DNA of 6,371 nt. It comes from an uncultured Lachnospiraceae bacterium (GTDB taxonomy: Bacteria > Bacillota > Clostridia > Lachnospirales > Lachnospiraceae). The translations under genes were made by a program, and so were the position numbers. The notes below the pieces were generated by a model. That model did not search any database. It saw nothing but the letters and a program-made list of their open reading frames with translations, and was not told the DNA's origin. The stretch's first letter is position 1; every line of letters starts with the position of its first letter. The stretch is from the NCBI GenBank assembly GCA_910576975.1, contig CAJTJY010000048.1, positions 220-6,590 of the forward strand, written 5' to 3'. This document shows, piece by piece, positions 1 to 6,181 of the stretch.

Positions 1-148
1 GTTCGAGGGGCCGGCGAAGAGGATGGAGGCGTCCCCGATGGCGAGAAGGGCCCAGTCAGGGAGGACAGCGCGCCGTTGCCGAACCTGAAAAGCTTCAGTG
101 CCCAGCATGAAAGTTTTCGTTGCCACTAGTGAAAGTTCCTAGTTGACA
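1..148. mobile_element. Terminal part of an IS21-like insertion sequence (cut by window edge)
   Basis: Read on the minus strand, the segment begins TGTCAACTAGG at 148 and carries three iterated sites of the type TTTCA. This matches the TG...CA tips and multiple subterminal transposase-binding repeats of IS21-family elements. The boundary at 148 is supported by the integrase reading frame, which runs up to 149 and then becomes unrelated sequence. No start codon or recognisable istA/istB coding is visible in 1-85. The istB-side spacer of the other IS21-like element in this window is only about 90 bp, so this end is more likely the istA side, with istA further left. The family is assigned from end structure only, so confidence is moderate. 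Confidence 0.6.
86..137 (-). repeat. Three subterminal repeats at 22-bp period in the IS end
   Basis: On the plus strand TGAAAAGCTT starts at 86, TGAAAGTT at 108 and TGAAAGTT at 130, so the copies are exactly 22 bp apart, about two helical turns. This is the expected layout of IS21 transposase (IstA) binding sites near an element end. A related array lies at 6207-6262 in the opposite orientation. Confidence 0.6.
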
Positions 149-256
149 AAAACACTTGAAGCCGCGCTTGGTCTTCTTTTTTGGCTCGCCTGTCCAGTCT
201 TTGTAGCGGCATTGGACGTAGAAGGTTCCGCGCTCGGGGTCTTTGCTAACGGACAT
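149..256 (-). pseudogene. int: Tyrosine integrase, 5' fragment truncated by IS21-like element
   Basis: The first 36 codons of a site-specific tyrosine recombinase remain. The protein starts MSVSKDPERGTFYVQ and continues with YKDWTGEPKKKTKRGFK. This is the typical N-terminal arm-type DNA-binding domain of integrases from Tn916-like and other integrative elements (a three-stranded sheet with a basic RGF turn). After Phe36 the frame enters the IS21-like end at 148 and stops 18 codons later (stop at 95-97). The core-binding and catalytic domains (R-H-R-Y) are absent. ATG at 256 is chosen because a strong Shine-Dalgarno, AGAAGG (265-270 on the plus strand), lies 8 bases upstream and the domain begins there. 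The start overlaps the end of the upstream excisionase-like gene by 11 bases, which suggests translational coupling. The rest of the gene may survive beyond the IS to the left of the window. Confidence 0.85.
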
Positions 257-461
257 CGCTTGCACCTTCTCCCGGCATCGGCATTGGCTCACCCGCAAAG
301 TAGCGCTCCTCGAAGTACATCCGGCTCACCTTCCCCTGAACGATCAGGCAGCCTTTCTTCGCCAGTTCCGCATTGAGCTTGCGGATCACCTTGTAGGCGT
401 AAGCCTTAGAGGTTCCCAGCTGCTCCGCGACCTTCGTTGCACTCATTAGCCTTGTTCCCAT
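246..461 (-). CDS. xis: Excisionase-like small helix-turn-helix DNA-binding protein
   Basis: This is a complete 71-residue basic protein. Residues 6-35 (SATKVAEQLGTSKAYAYKVI) form a winged-helix/HTH of the kind found in the small DNA-binding proteins encoded just before the integrase in integrative elements of Firmicutes and Actinobacteria. The following stretch with GKVSRMYFEERYF is also characteristic of that group. The likely role is to act as recombination directionality factor, or to regulate the int operon. The start at 461 is set by AAGGAG (467-472) five bases upstream. The frame is open further upstream to 602, but that part crosses the promoter and operators and has no other good ribosome site. 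The stop overlaps the integrase start. It is transcribed leftward from the promoter at 517-545. The gene looks intact although its integrase is not. Excisionase function is inferred from context and resemblance. Confidence 0.8.
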   Translation of the reverse strand: MGTRLMSATKVAEQLGTSKAYAYKVIRKLNAELAKKGCLIVQGKVSRMYFEERYFAGEPMPMPGEGASDVR

Positions 462-466
462 AGGAT

Positions 467-472
467 CTCCTT
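467..472 (-). promoter_or_regulatory. Ribosome binding site of the excisionase-like gene
   Basis: AAGGAG on the minus strand lies five bases before ATG 461. It decides the start, because longer in-frame candidates upstream lie within or beyond the promoter. Confidence 0.75.
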
Positions 473-489
473 TCGTCGATTGGCGTAAC

Positions 490-505
490 ATCACGTTTTC
501 GTGAT
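490..505. promoter_or_regulatory. Operator copy 1 (palindrome ATCACG-N4-CGTGAT)
   Basis: This is a perfect 16-bp inverted repeat with a TTTT centre. It shares the consensus TCACR-N4-YGTGA with the copies at 526-539 and 564-579. It lies just downstream of the predicted start of leftward transcription, where a bound repressor would block xis-int. The probable ligand is the XRE protein encoded at 640-1128, inferred from adjacency. Confidence 0.7.
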
Positions 506-516
506 GCCTTGGGTCG

Positions 517-545
517 ACTATAACCTCACATATTTGTGATTTCAA
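517..545 (-). promoter_or_regulatory. Leftward promoter for xis-int
   Basis: On the minus strand the -35 is TTGAAA (540-545), the spacer is exactly 17 bp and the -10 is TATAGT (517-522). Each hexamer matches the housekeeping sigma consensus at five of six bases. Operator copy 2 occupies most of the spacer, so a bound repressor would exclude RNA polymerase. The predicted transcript starts near 510 and has a leader of about 50 bases before ATG 461. Confidence 0.75.
526..539. promoter_or_regulatory. Operator copy 2 (TCACA-N4-TGTGA)
   Basis: This is a perfect 14-bp inverted repeat of the TCACR-N4-YGTGA family. It lies inside the spacer of the leftward promoter. Its centre is 35 bp from that of copy 1 and 39 bp from that of copy 3. 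Confidence 0.7.
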
Positions 546-560
546 CAGAAATGGAGAAAT

Positions 561-589
561 TTGCTCACATTTACGTGAGGTGGTACCCT
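561..589 (+). promoter_or_regulatory. Rightward promoter for the repressor-SIR2-HEPN operon
   Basis: The best rightward candidate has -35 TTGCTC (561-566), a 17-bp spacer and -10 TACCCT (584-589), preceded by an extended -10 TG at 581-582. The hexamers are weak (three of six matches each), but the spacing is ideal and operator copy 3 lies in the spacer, mirroring the leftward promoter. The predicted start is near 596, leaving a leader of about 45 bases. This is less certain than the leftward promoter. Confidence 0.5.
564..579. promoter_or_regulatory. Operator copy 3 (CTCAC-N6-GTGAG)
   Basis: The inverted repeat has arms CTCAC/GTGAG around ATTTAC, and its inner 14 bp fit TCACR-N4-YGTGA. Its position between the rightward -35 and -10 predicts autorepression of the downstream XRE gene and control of the cargo genes. 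Confidence 0.7.
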
Positions 590-594
590 GTACT

Positions 595-611
595 CCTGAC
601 AATTTGTCAGG
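595..611. promoter_or_regulatory. 17-bp palindrome in the repressor leader
   Basis: CCTGACAATTTGTCAGG has perfect 7-bp arms around ATT. It differs from the three TCAC/GTGA operators. It begins at about the predicted +1 of the rightward transcript, so it could be a binding site for a second protein (for example the excisionase) or a 5'-terminal RNA hairpin. No U-run follows, so it does not look like a terminator. Confidence 0.5.
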
Positions 612-639
612 CAGTACGTTATGAGAAGGGTCTCTGTCT

Positions 640-1128
640 ATGAAGAAAAAGGAAGTTCCCAGCCTTGCAAAGAAGCTAAAGTCTTTGCGCGATGAGCTTC
701 ACCTCACCCAGAAAGAGGTAGCCGACAAGGCGAAGATAACTGAGTCGGCTTACCGCGCATATGAGCTTGGCGACCGTAATCCCAAACCGGAGATTCTGGA
801 CAGGATCGCAAAGGCGCTAGGAGTGAGGCATGAGTACCTGAGTGCGCCCACGTTCAGGAATAGGCGCGAATTCGCTTACGCGATCTTGGAGAACGAGGAT
901 GCGTTCGGCTATACCGTGCGTGAAATTGACGGCGTGCCCGCCATTGTTAAGGGTTACGGCTCTGCAATGGACTTCTTCGCAGAGTTCGTTCGTGATTGGG
1001 AAGAGATGCGTCAGAAGCTCGACAATCACGAGATCACTAAAGAAGAGTACGAAGAGTGGAAGCACACCTGGGATAACGGCACGTGGGTCAAGACCGACGA
1101 CGGCAAGAGCCCATATACGGGGAAGTAG
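640..1128 (+). CDS. XRE-family helix-turn-helix repressor of the mobile element
   Basis: This 162-residue protein has a Cro/CI-type HTH over residues 8-68: SLAKKLKSLRDELHLTQKEVA, then ITESAYRAYELGDRNPKPE as the recognition region, then the ALGVRHEYL closing helix. The C-terminal 90 residues are hydrophilic and match no enzyme I know; they include a charged stretch, EITKEEYEEWKHTW, that is probably helical. No ImmA-type peptidase motif (HExxH) or RecA-cleavable LexA-like dyad is visible, so the induction route is unclear. ATG 640 is preceded by GAGAAGGG (623-630). The gene is divergent from xis-int and ends 6 bp before the SIR2 gene, so it is probably co-transcribed with the cargo. By analogy with ImmR/CI-like regulators of integrative elements it should bind the three operators at 490-579. 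Function as repressor is inferred; the HTH is clear. Confidence 0.85.
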   Translation: MKKKEVPSLAKKLKSLRDELHLTQKEVADKAKITESAYRAYELGDRNPKPEILDRIAKALGVRHEYLSAPTFRNRREFAYAILENEDAFGYTVREIDGVPAIVKGYGSAMDFFAEFVRDWEEMRQKLDNHEITKEEYEEWKHTWDNGTWVKTDDGKSPYTGK

Positions 1129-1134
1129 GGCATC

Positions 1135-4100
1135 ATGCAATTTGGCGGCGTGCGCATTCCGGATGCATTATTGGAAGCTACGCTTTCAGGCGATCTTGTT
1201 ATCTTTGCAGGTGCTGGTGTATCAGCGCCTGAGCCTGTTGAGCTTCCTTTATTTAATGACTTGGTAGACAGAATTAAAACTGCTGTTGATCCTGGAGGTT
1301 TCCTTCGAGAGCGAGAATGCAAATTTGATAAAGAAGGAGACGTAATTTATACAGAAACACCTGAGCAATATTTAAGCTTTTTGGAGCATGAGGGACAAGA
1401 TGTTAGAAAAGCATGCTCTTCTCTGGTTAACCCGTGCGGAAATTTTAACAATATACATGCCAACATCATTAAAACCTTTAATATCGATAGCTGCGTTCGT
1501 CTCGTAACGACAAACTTTGATAATTGCTTCGAAAACGCACTCGACGAAATAGGACGTAAATGCAAATACTACTCATCGCCTGCCCTTCCATTGGGTAAAA
1601 ACGTTGACGGTCTTGTACATTTGCATGGGACATACAACGATAAAGACTCAATGATTGTGACGGCAGAAGATTATGGCAATGCGTACGTTTCTAATGGATG
1701 GACCTCAAGATTCCTTGTTGACCTTTTCAAGTCTTACACGGTTTTGTTTGTTGGATATAGTTGCAACGACTCGCTAGTTGACTATCTGACCCGTTCTATT
1801 TCTTCAGAGATTTCTGGGCGCTCATTCGTTTTGTGCAAAGAATCCGACGTAGACAATTGGCGAATGAGAGGTGTAGAGCCAATTGTATTTGCCGACTTCA
1901 ATGAACTTCCGAAGGTTTTTGAAGATTTGTCGGCTTTTTCGGAATCAAGTCTGACTGATAAAGTGATGCGCCTTCAAAATGTCTGTCGACTTAAAGAGAA
2001 GAGCCAAGATGACGAGGAGTTCATAGCCTCTTTATTAAAATATCCAGATGAGGAGGATAGATACATTTTTACCTTTGAGTTTTGTAGAAACTCAAAGTGC
2101 GTCGCCGATCTTCAGCTTCTTAAGAACACTGGTCTTGCAAGTTTTTTGACCTCTGCAAAGCTTTCCAGGGAGGAATCCGCTCTACTTGGTTGGTCAATAA
2201 AAGAATTCGCGGTTGGCGAGATATATGCTTTTCAGGAATTCTGTGCGGAGTTCATCAATCAGCTATCTCCTTCCTTTTACACAAACCTCTTTTGGCGACT
2301 CGCAACGAGTGATGTTCCAGAAAGTATTATTGGATCTTGGTTGCCTTGGCTAGAATCTGCTGATTATCTCACTCAAAGGCAGTGTGAATATCATTTGGTT
2401 GAAATTGCAAAGCGTGCAAAGTCTCCTTCAATCTTTTTGGCAATTATCCGTATTTTGCTGCGGGTTAATATCTGCGCTTCTCATTCCACATTTCTTGGAC
2501 CGGCGACAGAAGCCACAACGGTCGCTACTTCTGATTACCACGTAAAGGACCTCCTCTCCATCGTTTCTGAAACTTCCGCAAGCATAAGACAATCAATTTT
2601 TGAGTTCTGTTTTTATCAGATAGAACGAGCCTATTCGATTGAATCGAATTGCGGAACAAAAACGGATTATTTCGATGGGCTGTGCTATGGAAGATCATCA
2701 ATTGCCCCTCATGAGCAAGACGAATTTTGTTCAGGAATCGAGGGTATCCTAATTGATGTTGCCAGGGAAAGCGTCGATGAAAGTTTCTGCATTTCCGCGA
2801 TTCAGAAATGCATGTCCTCTAAATATGCTCTCTTAATACGCTTAGGGCTTTGGATTAAAGCCGAATATGATTGTTCTGGCGATGATCTTACCTTTATTGA
2901 GCAGAACGATCTTCTATCTGATCATCATCTTCGGCACGAAGTTTTTGTTCTGCTTAAAAAGGCGTTTCGGCTTGCTTCGCCTGAGCAAAGAGACAGCTTC
3001 GCTCAATACATAAGTTCCCGATTAATAGAAGGTGATCAACATTCCGAATATGACTGCTACAACATTTGTGTCTGGCTGCTTGATGGTGACCAGGCCTATT
3101 CTGCTTTAGTGGAACTGCAGAAAAGCATCACTACGCGAAATCCCAACTTCGAGCCGAGAGAGCATCCTGATTTAACGCACTATATGAGTAGTGGTTTCGT
3201 GGATGATAGCGATCAGTGTCGTATTCCTATTGAAGATTTCACAAGTGAAAACTTACTAGCATCAATTAATTCACCTACACAATCATGCTCCTTGATTTCG
3301 AAGTACGATTTAGTTTCGGTGCCGTCGCGGGACTATCCTATGAAGGCAATTGACAATCTAAATGGATTGCTTAACAAAGCATGCTCATCCGGCGAGCTGG
3401 AATTAATGAATAGTTACGTAATCTCAATCGAGTGGGGAAATATAGCTGTTCCTAAAAATATCCAGTTTGAGACGTTATGTCGTGTACTCTCCGATGAGCG
3501 AACCTGCGTTGCTGGAATTAAGGCTGTTAATAACTTCGCCTCTGGGACGAACTGCCCATTTTCATATTCGGAGCTTGCGGAATTTGCAGAAAAAGCATTG
3601 CCTCATTTCAATATGCTCCTTTCCTCTGAATCCGCAATTAGCCAAGACGAGAATCCTGATTGGGTTTTTATGGCAATCAATCAGCCAGCTGGCAAGTATA
3701 TCGAGCTTTTAGCGGAGGCGGATCGATTGTGTCTTGGCAAAGAAGATGTCCACAGCCAGCTAATTAGGGCGTGTTTCGAGAGTGTCTGCGAGTTGCTTAC
3801 CGAAGAAACAGATGGCGCACGATATGCTATAGCATGCATATTTGCTAGATTAAACCTTTTTCAAGAACTATCTCCCCGTTGCTTTGCAGAGAAGCTTATC
3901 TATGCTTTGCAGCCAGGTAATTGGGCGTTTGCACCGGCATGGGAGGGCTTTTCTTATGTGCCACGGCTGACCAAAAACGCCTGGATTTTAACAAAAGACA
4001 TTTGGCCACAGCTATTTAGAAATTCAAATCTTATTGGAAATAGCCAGTTTGGCCAGTTAATCAGGCTTTATGTTTACTCGATTATAGTTTTGGCAGAAGC

Positions 4101-4647
4101 CGACGAAAGAATATCCCTTCTTAATTCTTGTGCGTCTTCGTCAAGAGAAGCACTAAGAGCCGCGTGCCAACAATTAGACAACTGGCTTGAAACTCTCGAA
4201 GATGAAAGAAGGCTTGAAGTATGGAATGAATGGCTGTCTGGGTCATTCGAGACGCTCGCTAACATAGTTGTTGGGGGCGAAGGCGTTCTAGCAGAATTCT
4301 ATTGTCGATGGTTGAGAGAGTTTCCGCGAATGCGAACTGATATTGCAGGGGCAATATTGAGGGATTGTCAGGATGTGGATTCGCGCGACCTGTTTGTTTT
4401 CGACGAGACTCTTTCGAGCATTGCTACGGATCGCCACTTGATCGATAACGACAAAGCTATACTGCTAACTTTTCTACTGGAGCACCAAAAGAATTTCTTT
4501 TATGAAGAAGATGCACGCAGTGCGGCTAGGCATATTGATCCTAAGAAAGTGGACGGAGTAATTCTCCGAAAGATTAAAGATGCCTTTACGCGAAAAGGCC
4601 TGATAGATGTTGTCGGCGAGTGGGAAGCAGGCGCGGAGAACGATTAG
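1135..4647 (+). CDS. SIR2-domain defence protein with a large helical C-terminal region
   Basis: This is a complete 1170-residue protein. Residues about 12-270 form a SIR2_2-type domain. It shows the NAD-binding loop FAGAGVS (24-30), IH at 107-108, TTNFDN (125-130, with Asn127 and Asp129), LHGT (163-166, with the candidate catalytic His164) and LFVGYSCND (204-212). The NAD-pocket motifs expected of this family are therefore present. In defence proteins such as DSR2 and ThsA this domain hydrolyses NAD+ and stops phage growth by killing or arresting the cell. Residues about 270-1170 appear almost entirely helical, HEAT/TPR-like, without a signature I recognise; in DSR-type proteins the equivalent region senses phage proteins. 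A C-terminal DUF4020-like match is possible but not something I can confirm. No signal peptide or membrane segment is seen, so it should be cytoplasmic. ATG 1135 has GGGGAAG (1119-1125) upstream. Base composition is lower in G+C than the flanks. NADase activity is inferred from motifs. Confidence 0.9.
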   Translation: MQFGGVRIPDALLEATLSGDLVIFAGAGVSAPEPVELPLFNDLVDRIKTAVDPGGFLRERECKFDKEGDVIYTETPEQYLSFLEHEGQDVRKACSSLVNPCGNFNNIHANIIKTFNIDSCVRLVTTNFDNCFENALDEIGRKCKYYSSPALPLGKNVDGLVHLHGTYNDKDSMIVTAEDYGNAYVSNGWTSRFLVDLFKSYTVLFVGYSCNDSLVDYLTRSISSEISGRSFVLCKESDVDNWRMRGVEPIVFADFNELPKVFEDLSAFSESSLTDKVMRLQNVCRLKEKSQDDEEFIASLLKYPDEEDRYIFTFEFCRNSKCVADLQLLKNTGLASFLTSAKLSREESALLGWSIKEFAVGEIYAFQEFCAEFINQLSPSFYTNLFWRLATSDVPESIIGSWLPWLESADYLTQRQCEYHLVEIAKRAKSPSIFLAIIRILLRVNICASHSTFLGPATEATTVATSDYHVKDLLSIVSETSASIRQSIFEFCFYQIERAYSIESNCGTKTDYFDGLCYGRSSIAPHEQDEFCSGIEGILIDVARESVDESFCISAIQKCMSSKYALLIRLGLWIKAEYDCSGDDLTFIEQNDLLSDHHLRHEVFVLLKKAFRLASPEQRDSFAQYISSRLIEGDQHSEYDCYNICVWLLDGDQAYSALVELQKSITTRNPNFEPREHPDLTHYMSSGFVDDSDQCRIPIEDFTSENLLASINSPTQSCSLISKYDLVSVPSRDYPMKAIDNLNGLLNKACSSGELELMNSYVISIEWGNIAVPKNIQFETLCRVLSDERTCVAGIKAVNNFASGTNCPFSYSELAEFAEKALPHFNMLLSSESAISQDENPDWVFMAINQPAGKYIELLAEADRLCLGKEDVHSQLIRACFESVCELLTEETDGARYAIACIFARLNLFQELSPRCFAEKLIYALQPGNWAFAPAWEGFSYVPRLTKNAWILTKDIWPQLFRNSNLIGNSQFGQLIRLYVYSIIVLAEADERISLLNSCASSSREALRAACQQLDNWLETLEDERRLEVWNEWLSGSFETLANIVVGGEGVLAEFYCRWLREFPRMRTDIAGAILRDCQDVDSRDLFVFDETLSSIATDRHLIDNDKAILLTFLLEHQKNFFYEEDARSAARHIDPKKVDGVILRKIKDAFTRKGLIDVVGEWEAGAEND

Positions 4648-4711
4648 ATTGAACCGAAAACCAATATTTGTGTCTAAGTCGAAGAGAGCTTAAGACAGAG
4701 ATGCCAAGGTG

Positions 4712-5806
4712 ATGACCGGCACGAAGGTCTATATTCCGGAAAGTGGATTACGCATGAGTGAAATTGAACCGTTGGAATTGCCCAATTCGACAGTAAAGTC
4801 ATCAGGAAACATAACTGGACTTAAGGCGCTCTCTGAGCGCATGTTAGACATTCAAAGCGATTCGCTCAAATCAACTCAACTTAGGCTCGCGAAGATATTT
4901 GAGTCATATCATATTCCGGATGCCGTCAAAACCATGACCAACTTTACTGAGAGCGTAAAGCTGGCAATACCGAAGATCGATGTGCCTATTGGCACAATAG
5001 CGGCCATGCAAGATCTACAAAGAACGGCGGCTGTCGCCTTGCAAGCGTCTATGCCTGATATATCGAAGGTTGCAAGCACAATCAGCGCAAGTATGATGCG
5101 CTTTCAGGGTGTCTCTTCGTTCTTGAAATGCTGCGAAGCAACTACTTGGCCGCTCTTCTTTATTGCCTCTGACGAGGTGGAGAGAGATTTGGCTCACTAT
5201 ATGGATACTTCTTCTAGTGACCTGGATCTTGCAAAAACTATAGACGAATACGCAATTGATTACCTTGACCAAGACAGGGTTATCAACATTCTGAACGAGT
5301 GGCTGACAGATGCCCTTGTTTCTTCTGACAAAAAACCTTTGTTTGAGTGCGCAATTAAGCATCATCTTAACGAAGATTATTATGCTTCCACTTCTATTCT
5401 TATGTGTCTCGTTGAAGGTTTGATAGAAGATTGCGATTCTGAGTTTAATGCTTTAGCTTCTTGTGACGAAGAGGGCCTTGAGCACATCGCTAAGCATCTT
5501 GGGCTCAATGATGGAATTGTTGGTAGGAGAAAGAAAGGCTATGCGAAAGATCAGCTCGCAGCGATAACTTACGGGGTAGATAGCGCGATATATTACTGGG
5601 AAGCATCTGCAAAATATATTACGAACGTAACTCTTGCCAACAAGCCAAATGAAGCTCTTTACGCATCCAATCCTTTGCGCAATAAAATATGCCACGGCTC
5701 ACAAGTTAACTACGGAACCGTTATTCATTCACTAAAAGCTATATTGGTGGTTGATTTGCTAATTAGACTCAGCCGATCCTTCAAGAACAATTCTGGTGGT
5801 GAATAA
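4712..5806 (+). CDS. HEPN-like C-terminal domain protein, putative ribonuclease partner of the SIR2 protein
   Basis: The protein has 364 residues and no signal peptide or membrane helix. Residues about 1-130 are low in aromatics and rich in S, T, A, L and I, probably amphipathic or coiled helices with no known signature. Residues about 200-360 resemble HEPN helical bundles. The helix with YYASTSILMCLVEGLIED (from about 223) is followed near the end by LRNKICHGSQVNYGT, in which Arg323-Asn324 and His328 make the Rx4H (RNxxxH) catalytic motif of HEPN ribonucleases, and then HSLKAILVVDLL. HEPN proteins act as RNases in many abortive-infection, toxin and CRISPR systems. It follows the SIR2 gene by about 60 bp with no terminator, suggesting one operon. 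The start is uncertain: GTG 4709 directly precedes ATG 4712, the AAGG at 4706-4709 is too close to serve either, and ATG 4754 (preceded by AGTGG) is an alternative. RNase activity is inferred from the motif. Confidence 0.8.
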   Translation: MTGTKVYIPESGLRMSEIEPLELPNSTVKSSGNITGLKALSERMLDIQSDSLKSTQLRLAKIFESYHIPDAVKTMTNFTESVKLAIPKIDVPIGTIAAMQDLQRTAAVALQASMPDISKVASTISASMMRFQGVSSFLKCCEATTWPLFFIASDEVERDLAHYMDTSSSDLDLAKTIDEYAIDYLDQDRVINILNEWLTDALVSSDKKPLFECAIKHHLNEDYYASTSILMCLVEGLIEDCDSEFNALASCDEEGLEHIAKHLGLNDGIVGRRKKGYAKDQLAAITYGVDSAIYYWEASAKYITNVTLANKPNEALYASNPLRNKICHGSQVNYGTVIHSLKAILVVDLLIRLSRSFKNNSGGE

Positions 5807-5842
5807 TCAAGTTCGAGAAACGATACGGCGATAAGATCGGGT

Positions 5843-5866
5843 AGTGTCCCGAAAGTTGGTGTAATC
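5843..5866. repeat. Probable terminal inverted repeat of the IS256-like remnant
   Basis: AGTGTCCCGAAAGTTGGTGT resembles the end of IS256-family elements, whose transposase-distal tips often read ACACCAACTTT...GACACT on the transposase strand. It lies about 35 bp beyond the transposase stop codon, the usual distance. Only one end is present, so the assignment rests on resemblance. Confidence 0.55.
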
Positions 5867-5899
5867 ACCTAGAATCCGGTTCGTATTCTAACCCATCGT

Positions 5900-6181
5900 C
5901 TAAGCAGCCTTCCTGCCGATCGGGTTGTCGGCAATCACGACATCGGTGATGCGCCTTGCGTGCTCCTCGGCAGTCCCTTCGTACGCAGGCGCAGGAGCGG
6001 TTGGCTTCGCCGGGGCAAGGGCCTGGGCAATCGACTCTTCCGTGAACCACCTTCTGGTCGCCCAGTCCTCGTCCATCTCGGAGAAGACTGCGCCCAACAT
6101 GCGGATGAGCGATTTCCTGGACGGGAGCACCTGCACCACGCGGCTGCGTCGCTTGAGCTCGCGGTTGGCGCGCTCCTGCAT
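5900..6181 (-). pseudogene. IS256-family (Mutator-type) transposase, C-terminal 93 codons
   Basis: The fragment begins MQERANRELKRRSRVVQVLP and continues with SRKSLIRMLGAVFSEMDEDW, the hallmark C-terminal signature of IS256-family DDE transposases (N-x-ERxNRExKRRxRVV...P...S..RL.GAV...EW). Family members are about 400 residues, so roughly three quarters, including most of the DDE catalytic core, is missing. Homology stops at the Met codon 6179-6181, where NNMQERAN would be expected in an intact copy, and unrelated IS21-like sequence follows. The fragment cannot encode an active transposase. Its orientation is opposite to the defence genes. Confidence 0.9.

Larger units (their letters stand above)
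5841..6181 (-). mobile_element. IS256-family element remnant (3' end)
   Basis: This fragment holds the transposase C-terminus and the transposase-distal end of an IS256-family element. The rest has been lost where the IS21-like element begins at about 6182. The outer boundary is placed at the GTAGTGTCCC motif near 5841, about 35 bp after the HEPN gene stop. The exact outer base is uncertain because the partner inverted repeat and the target duplication are not in the window. Confidence 0.75.

Noticed and set aside
1..83. Minus-strand frame with DWALLAIGDASILFAGPSN, faintly like the IstB region before the Walker A motif
   Set aside because: The match is short, lacks the GxxGxGK motif within the window and has no start codon. 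It would also lie unusually close to an IS end, so it is not called as a gene.
86..137. CRISPR-like interpretation of the 22-bp periodic repeats
   Set aside because: The repeated unit is only about 8 bp, there are three copies, and it lies at a transposon end; there are no cas genes.
143..449. Plus-strand open frames over the excisionase and integrase region
   Set aside because: They are antisense shadows of the recognised minus-strand genes, with no domain resemblance or ribosome sites.
462..602. Upstream extension of the excisionase-like gene to 602
   Set aside because: It would translate through the leftward promoter and all three operators; ATG 461 has a far better ribosome site.
817..1322. 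Open frames overlapping the XRE gene on both strands
   Set aside because: They are shadows of the XRE and SIR2 genes, with arginine/proline-rich or low-information translations.
640..4647. Reading the XRE gene and SIR2 gene as a toxin-antitoxin pair
   Set aside because: The XRE gene sits next to xis-int with matching divergent operators, which fits an element repressor better; a neutralising role cannot be excluded but has no sequence support.
5858..5869. GGTG-TAAT-CACC inverted repeat after the HEPN gene as a terminator
   Set aside because: The stem is only 4 bp, no U-run follows, and it overlaps the IS256-like end. No convincing terminator for the operon is visible.
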